A stretch of 64,000 bases of DNA. Origin: Massilia endophytica. Lineage in GTDB: Bacteria; Pseudomonadota; Gammaproteobacteria; Burkholderiales; Burkholderiaceae_D. Under the pieces are notes generated by a model, which saw only the letters and a program-made list of their open reading frames with translations, was not told the DNA's origin and made no database searches. The position numbers and the translations under genes are program-made. Where the stretch lies: contig NZ_CP088952.1 of the NCBI RefSeq assembly GCF_021165955.1, forward strand, positions 496,001-560,000, read 5' to 3'. Positions 60,710-64,000 of this stretch are shown here, piece by piece (positions within the stretch are counted from its first letter, which is position 1; each line of letters starts with the position of its first letter).

Positions 60710-62271
60710 GTCGCGAAGTTTTGTTATTGGTGGATGCGCTGGCGCGCGAGAAGAACGTCGACAAGGACGTGGTATTCGGCGCACTGGAATTCGCATTGGC
60801 GCAAGCCACGAAGAAGCGCTATGAAGGCGAAGTGGATATCCGCGTCTCGATCGACCGCGAAAGCGGCGAGTTCGAGTCCTTCCGCCGCTGGCACGTGGTT
60901 CCTGACGAAGCGGGCCTGCAGCTGCCTGACCAGGAAGTGCTGCTGTTCGAGGCCAAGGAACAGATCCCCGATATCGAAGTCGACGAATACATCGAAGAGC
61001 CGATCGAGTCCGTGGAATTCGGCCGCCGCTTCGCGCAGGACACCAAGCAGGTGGTGCTGCAGCGCGTGCGCGACGCCGAGCGAGAGCAGATCCTGGCCGA
61101 CTTCCTGGAGCGCGGCGACGCCCTCGTGACCGGCACCATCAAGCGCATGGAGCGCGGCGATGCCATCGTGGAATCGGGCAAGATCGAAGCGCGCCTGCCG
61201 CGCGACCAGATGATCCCGAAGGAGAACCTGCGTATCGGCGACCGCGTGCGCGCCTACATCCTGCGCGTGGACCGCAATATGCGCGGCCCGCAGGTCATCC
61301 TGTCGCGCACCGCGCCCGAATTCATCATGAAGCTCTTCGAGCTGGAAGTGCCGGAGATCGAACAGGGCATGCTGGAGATCAAATCCGCCGCCCGCGACGC
61401 CGGTGTGCGCGCCAAGATCGCCGTGTACACTGCGGACAAGCGCATCGACCCGATCGGCACCTGCGTCGGCATGCGCGGTTCGCGCGTGCAGGCCGTGACC
61501 GGTGAACTGGGCGGCGAGCGCGTGGACATCGTGCTGTGGTCCGACGATCCGGCCCAGTTCGTGATCGGCGCCCTGGCCCCGGCCAACGTGTCCTCGATCA
61601 TGGTGGACGAAGAGAAGCACGCCATGGACGTGGTGGTGGACGAAGAGAACCTGGCGATCGCCATCGGCCGCTCCGGCCAGAACGTGCGCCTGGCCTCCGA
61701 GCTGACCGGCTGGAAGATCAATATCATGACCGCCGAGGAGTCCGCCGACAAGGTGGCTCAGGAAACGGCCGCTACCCGCGCCCTGTTCATGGAAAAGCTG
61801 GATGTGGACCAGGAAGTGGCCGACATCCTGGTGGAAGAAGGCTTCTCCAGCCTGGAAGAAATCGCCTACGTGCCGATTTCCGAGATGCTGGAAATCGAAG
61901 CATTCGACGAAGACACCGTCAACGAACTGCGTACCCGCGCCCGCGACGCCCTGGTGACCGAAGCCATTGCTTCGGAAGAGGGCCTGGAAGGCATGGAAGA
62001 AGCGCTGGTTGGCCTGGAAGGCATGGACCGCGTCACCGCGGGCAAGCTTGGCCTGGCCGGCATCAAGACGCTGGAGCAGTTTGCGGGTCTGGCCTACGAC
62101 GAATTCGGCGCCATCCTGGCCCTGTCGACCGACCGCGCACGAGAACTGATTAAATCTGAGTTTGAAGATGTGACCGATGATGAAATGAAGCTGGTCGATG
62201 CGAAGTACGACGACCGCGCCAAGGCCCTGCAAGGCAAGGCCTGGGCGGCAGCCGAATCCGCAAAGGCCTGA
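60706..62271 (+). CDS. nusA: Transcription termination/antitermination factor NusA
   Basis: This 521-residue protein has the N-terminal RNA-polymerase-binding domain (SREVLLLVDALAREKNVD...), S1 domain (GDALVTGTIKRMERGDAIVE), two KH domains (GTCVGMRGSRVQAV, IGRSGQNVRLASELTGW) and two C-terminal acidic repeats (VEEGFSSLEEIAYVP and LEGMDRVTAGKLGLAGI). It is translationally coupled to rimP by an ATGA overlap. NusA affects hairpin termination, so it could act on the terminator in its own leader. Confidence 0.97.
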   Translation: MSREVLLLVDALAREKNVDKDVVFGALEFALAQATKKRYEGEVDIRVSIDRESGEFESFRRWHVVPDEAGLQLPDQEVLLFEAKEQIPDIEVDEYIEEPIESVEFGRRFAQDTKQVVLQRVRDAEREQILADFLERGDALVTGTIKRMERGDAIVESGKIEARLPRDQMIPKENLRIGDRVRAYILRVDRNMRGPQVILSRTAPEFIMKLFELEVPEIEQGMLEIKSAARDAGVRAKIAVYTADKRIDPIGTCVGMRGSRVQAVTGELGGERVDIVLWSDDPAQFVIGALAPANVSSIMVDEEKHAMDVVVDEENLAIAIGRSGQNVRLASELTGWKINIMTAEESADKVAQETAATRALFMEKLDVDQEVADILVEEGFSSLEEIAYVPISEMLEIEAFDEDTVNELRTRARDALVTEAIASEEGLEGMEEALVGLEGMDRVTAGKLGLAGIKTLEQFAGLAYDEFGAILALSTDRARELIKSEFEDVTDDEMKLVDAKYDDRAKALQGKAWAAAESAKA

Positions 62272-62315
62272 GTAGCACCCATATCATCTACGCGACACAT
62301 AGAAAAGAGGACTGA

Positions 62316-64000
62316 ATGGCGAGTAACAACGTAGCCCAATTTGCCACCGAACTGAAGATGCCTGCAGATCTGCTGCTGACGCAGCTGCGTTCTGCTGGCG
62401 TCGAAAAAAGTTCGGCGTCAGATCCATTGTCGAAAGATGATAAGGACAAGCTGCTGGAACACCTGCGCCGCACCCACGGCGCGGGCGAACAAACCGAAAA
62501 GAAGAAAATCACGCTGACCCGCAAGGAAACCACCGAGATCAAGCAGGCCGACGCCACCGGCAAGTCGCGCACGATCCAGGTGGAGGTCCGCAAGAAGCGC
62601 ACCTTCGTGCAGCGCGATGACCTGACCACGACCGCCGCCGCCGCGGCCTCCGCACCGGCCGCGCCGGTGATCGACGCCGCCGAACGCGCGCGCCGCGAGG
62701 AAGAGGCGCGCCGCCAGGCCGAGCTGATCGCCCGCCAGGAAGCGGAACTGAAGGAAAAGCAGGAGCGCCTGGCCAAGCTGGACGCCGAGAAGGAAGCCCA
62801 GGCCAAGGCCACCGCCGCGGCCGAAGCGGAAGCGAAGAAGCTGGCCGAAGCCGAAGCGAAGAAAGCCGCTGCCGAGAAGGCCGCTGCGGAGAAGGCCGGC
62901 GCCGATGCCGCCGCCACCGCCGCCGCCGACAAGAAGCGCCAGGCCGATGCCGAGGAAGCGAAGAAGAAGGCCGAAGCCGCTGCCAAGGAAGCGGCCGAAC
63001 GCGCCGAGGCGACCGAGCGCGCACGCAAGGCCGTGGCCGACGAAGTGGCCCAGATCAAGGCCATGATGAACGCGCCGCGCCGCGTGGTGAAGGCGCCGGA
63101 ACCGGCGCCCGCCGCGGCCAAGCCGAAGACTGCCGAAGGCACGCTGCACAAGCCTGCGGACAAGAAGCCCGCAGCCGGTGCAACGGCCGAGAAGAAGGAC
63201 GACGCCAAGAAGGGCGACAAGAAGTCGATCAAGTCGGCCAATGTCTCCTCGACCTGGTCGGACGACGCCAAGAAGCGCGGCGCGCCCGGCGGCGGCCTGA
63301 AGGGCCGCGGCAATGCCGCAGCGCCGACCGGCCGCGACGGCTGGCGCAGCGGCGGCAAGGGCCGCCGCAACTCGCACCACGAGGAGCGCGAATCGAACTT
63401 CCAGGCGCCGACCGAAGCCATCGTCAAGGAAGTGCACGTGCCGGAGACCATCACGGTCGCCGAGCTGGCGCACAAGATGTCCGTCAAGGCCTCCGAGGTG
63501 ATCAAGCAGCTGATGAAGCTGGGCCAGATGTGCACCATCAACCAGGTGCTGGACCAGGAAACGGCGATGATCGTGGTGGAAGAGATGGGCCACAAGGCCT
63601 TCGCCGCCGCCGTGGACGATCCCGAAGCGCTGCTGGCCGACCAGGGCGAGCACGCCCACTTCGAGTCCTCGCCGCGCGCGCCGGTGGTGACCGTCATGGG
63701 CCACGTCGACCACGGCAAGACCTCGCTGCTGGACTACATCCGCCGCGCCAAGGTGGCCTCGGGTGAAGCGGGCGGCATTACGCAGCACATCGGCGCCTAC
63801 CACGTCGATACGCCGCGCGGCATGATCACCTTCCTCGATACGCCGGGTCACGAGGCCTTCACGGCCATGCGTGCACGCGGCGCCAAGGCGACCGACATCG
63901 TGATCCTGGTGGTGGCTGCCGACGACGGCGTGATGCCGCAGACGAAGGAAGCGATCGCCCACGCGAAAGCCGCGGGCGTGCCGCTGGTGGTGGCGATCAA
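62316..64000 (+). CDS. infB: Translation initiation factor IF-2 (3' end outside window)
   Basis: Partial gene, 561 residues visible and open to the window edge. Start ATG 62316 has AGAGG upstream and gives the IF2_N domain (NVAQFATELKMPADLLLTQL). A long Ala/Lys/Glu helical region (about 115-250), a basic linker and a second IF2_N-like domain (TVAELAHKMSVKASEVIKQL) follow. Then the GTPase domain has G1 GHVDHGKT (462-469), G2-region GGITQHIGAYHV and G3 DTPGHEAF. IF-2 places initiator tRNA on the ribosome. It is the third gene of the rimP-nusA-infB operon, 44 bases after nusA. Confidence 0.97.
   Translation, partial: MASNNVAQFATELKMPADLLLTQLRSAGVEKSSASDPLSKDDKDKLLEHLRRTHGAGEQTEKKKITLTRKETTEIKQADATGKSRTIQVEVRKKRTFVQRDDLTTTAAAAASAPAAPVIDAAERARREEEARRQAELIARQEAELKEKQERLAKLDAEKEAQAKATAAAEAEAKKLAEAEAKKAAAEKAAAEKAGADAAATAAADKKRQADAEEAKKKAEAAAKEAAERAEATERARKAVADEVAQIKAMMNAPRRVVKAPEPAPAAAKPKTAEGTLHKPADKKPAAGATAEKKDDAKKGDKKSIKSANVSSTWSDDAKKRGAPGGGLKGRGNAAAPTGRDGWRSGGKGRRNSHHEERESNFQAPTEAIVKEVHVPETITVAELAHKMSVKASEVIKQLMKLGQMCTINQVLDQETAMIVVEEMGHKAFAAAVDDPEALLADQGEHAHFESSPRAPVVTVMGHVDHGKTSLLDYIRRAKVASGEAGGITQHIGAYHVDTPRGMITFLDTPGHEAFTAMRARGAKATDIVILVVAADDGVMPQTKEAIAHAKAAGVPLVVAI

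Overview
The window is GC-rich chromosomal DNA from a betaproteobacterium. Gene content and order point to the Oxalobacteraceae (Massilia/Duganella/Pseudoduganella-like): glnA-DUF4124-ntrB-ntrC, yhdP-nitrilase-tldD, scpB-rluB-rimP-nusA-infB, and an unusually large set of TonB-dependent receptors (TBDTs). The genus is an inference from gene order and protein flavour, not from a database match. No rRNA, tRNA, CRISPR array, prophage or classical insertion sequence was seen.

Layout. 1-3.5 kb: the 3' end of a TBDT, a membrane sulfatase-type enzyme and a rhodanese. 3.5-8.2 kb: a nitrogen-control module, with a sigma-54 promoter and up to four NtrC-like sites, then glnA, a DUF4124 protein, ntrB and ntrC. 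The matching adenylyltransferase gene glnE lies 25 kb away. 8.3-21 kb: corA, two large Oar-like TBDTs, a classical TBDT and a FAD-dependent dehydrogenase. 21-26 kb: a Sel1-repeat protein, rsmE, transketolase and GAPDH. 26-29.6 kb: a PQQ-propeller-like lipoprotein next to a di-haem cytochrome lipoprotein, a small Cys-containing secreted peptide and a periplasmic Cache protein. 29.6-39 kb: glnE, yhdP, a nitrilase-family amidase and tldD. 39-40 kb: a REP-associated tyrosine transposase (RAYT) bracketed by two REP-like palindromes in inverse orientation. 40-49 kb: two related TBDTs flanking aroG, an AraC-type regulator and a methyltransferase; aroG has a Phe/Tyr/Trp-rich leader peptide and an attenuator. 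49.5-56 kb: a peptide-type ABC transporter operon, then a DedA-rhodanese fusion whose stop codon lies in a second REP-like repeat. 56-64 kb: glucokinase, scpB, rluB and the rimP-nusA-infB operon, with infB cut by the window end.

The most interesting signals are regulatory. They are the aromatic leader-peptide attenuator in front of aroG, the terminator-ended leader in front of rimP-nusA-infB, the NtrC/sigma-54 architecture of glnA, the palindromic or structured regions in front of several TBDTs, and two distinct REP-type repeat families. Repeats and pairings were found by eye, and no folding or homology search was run.
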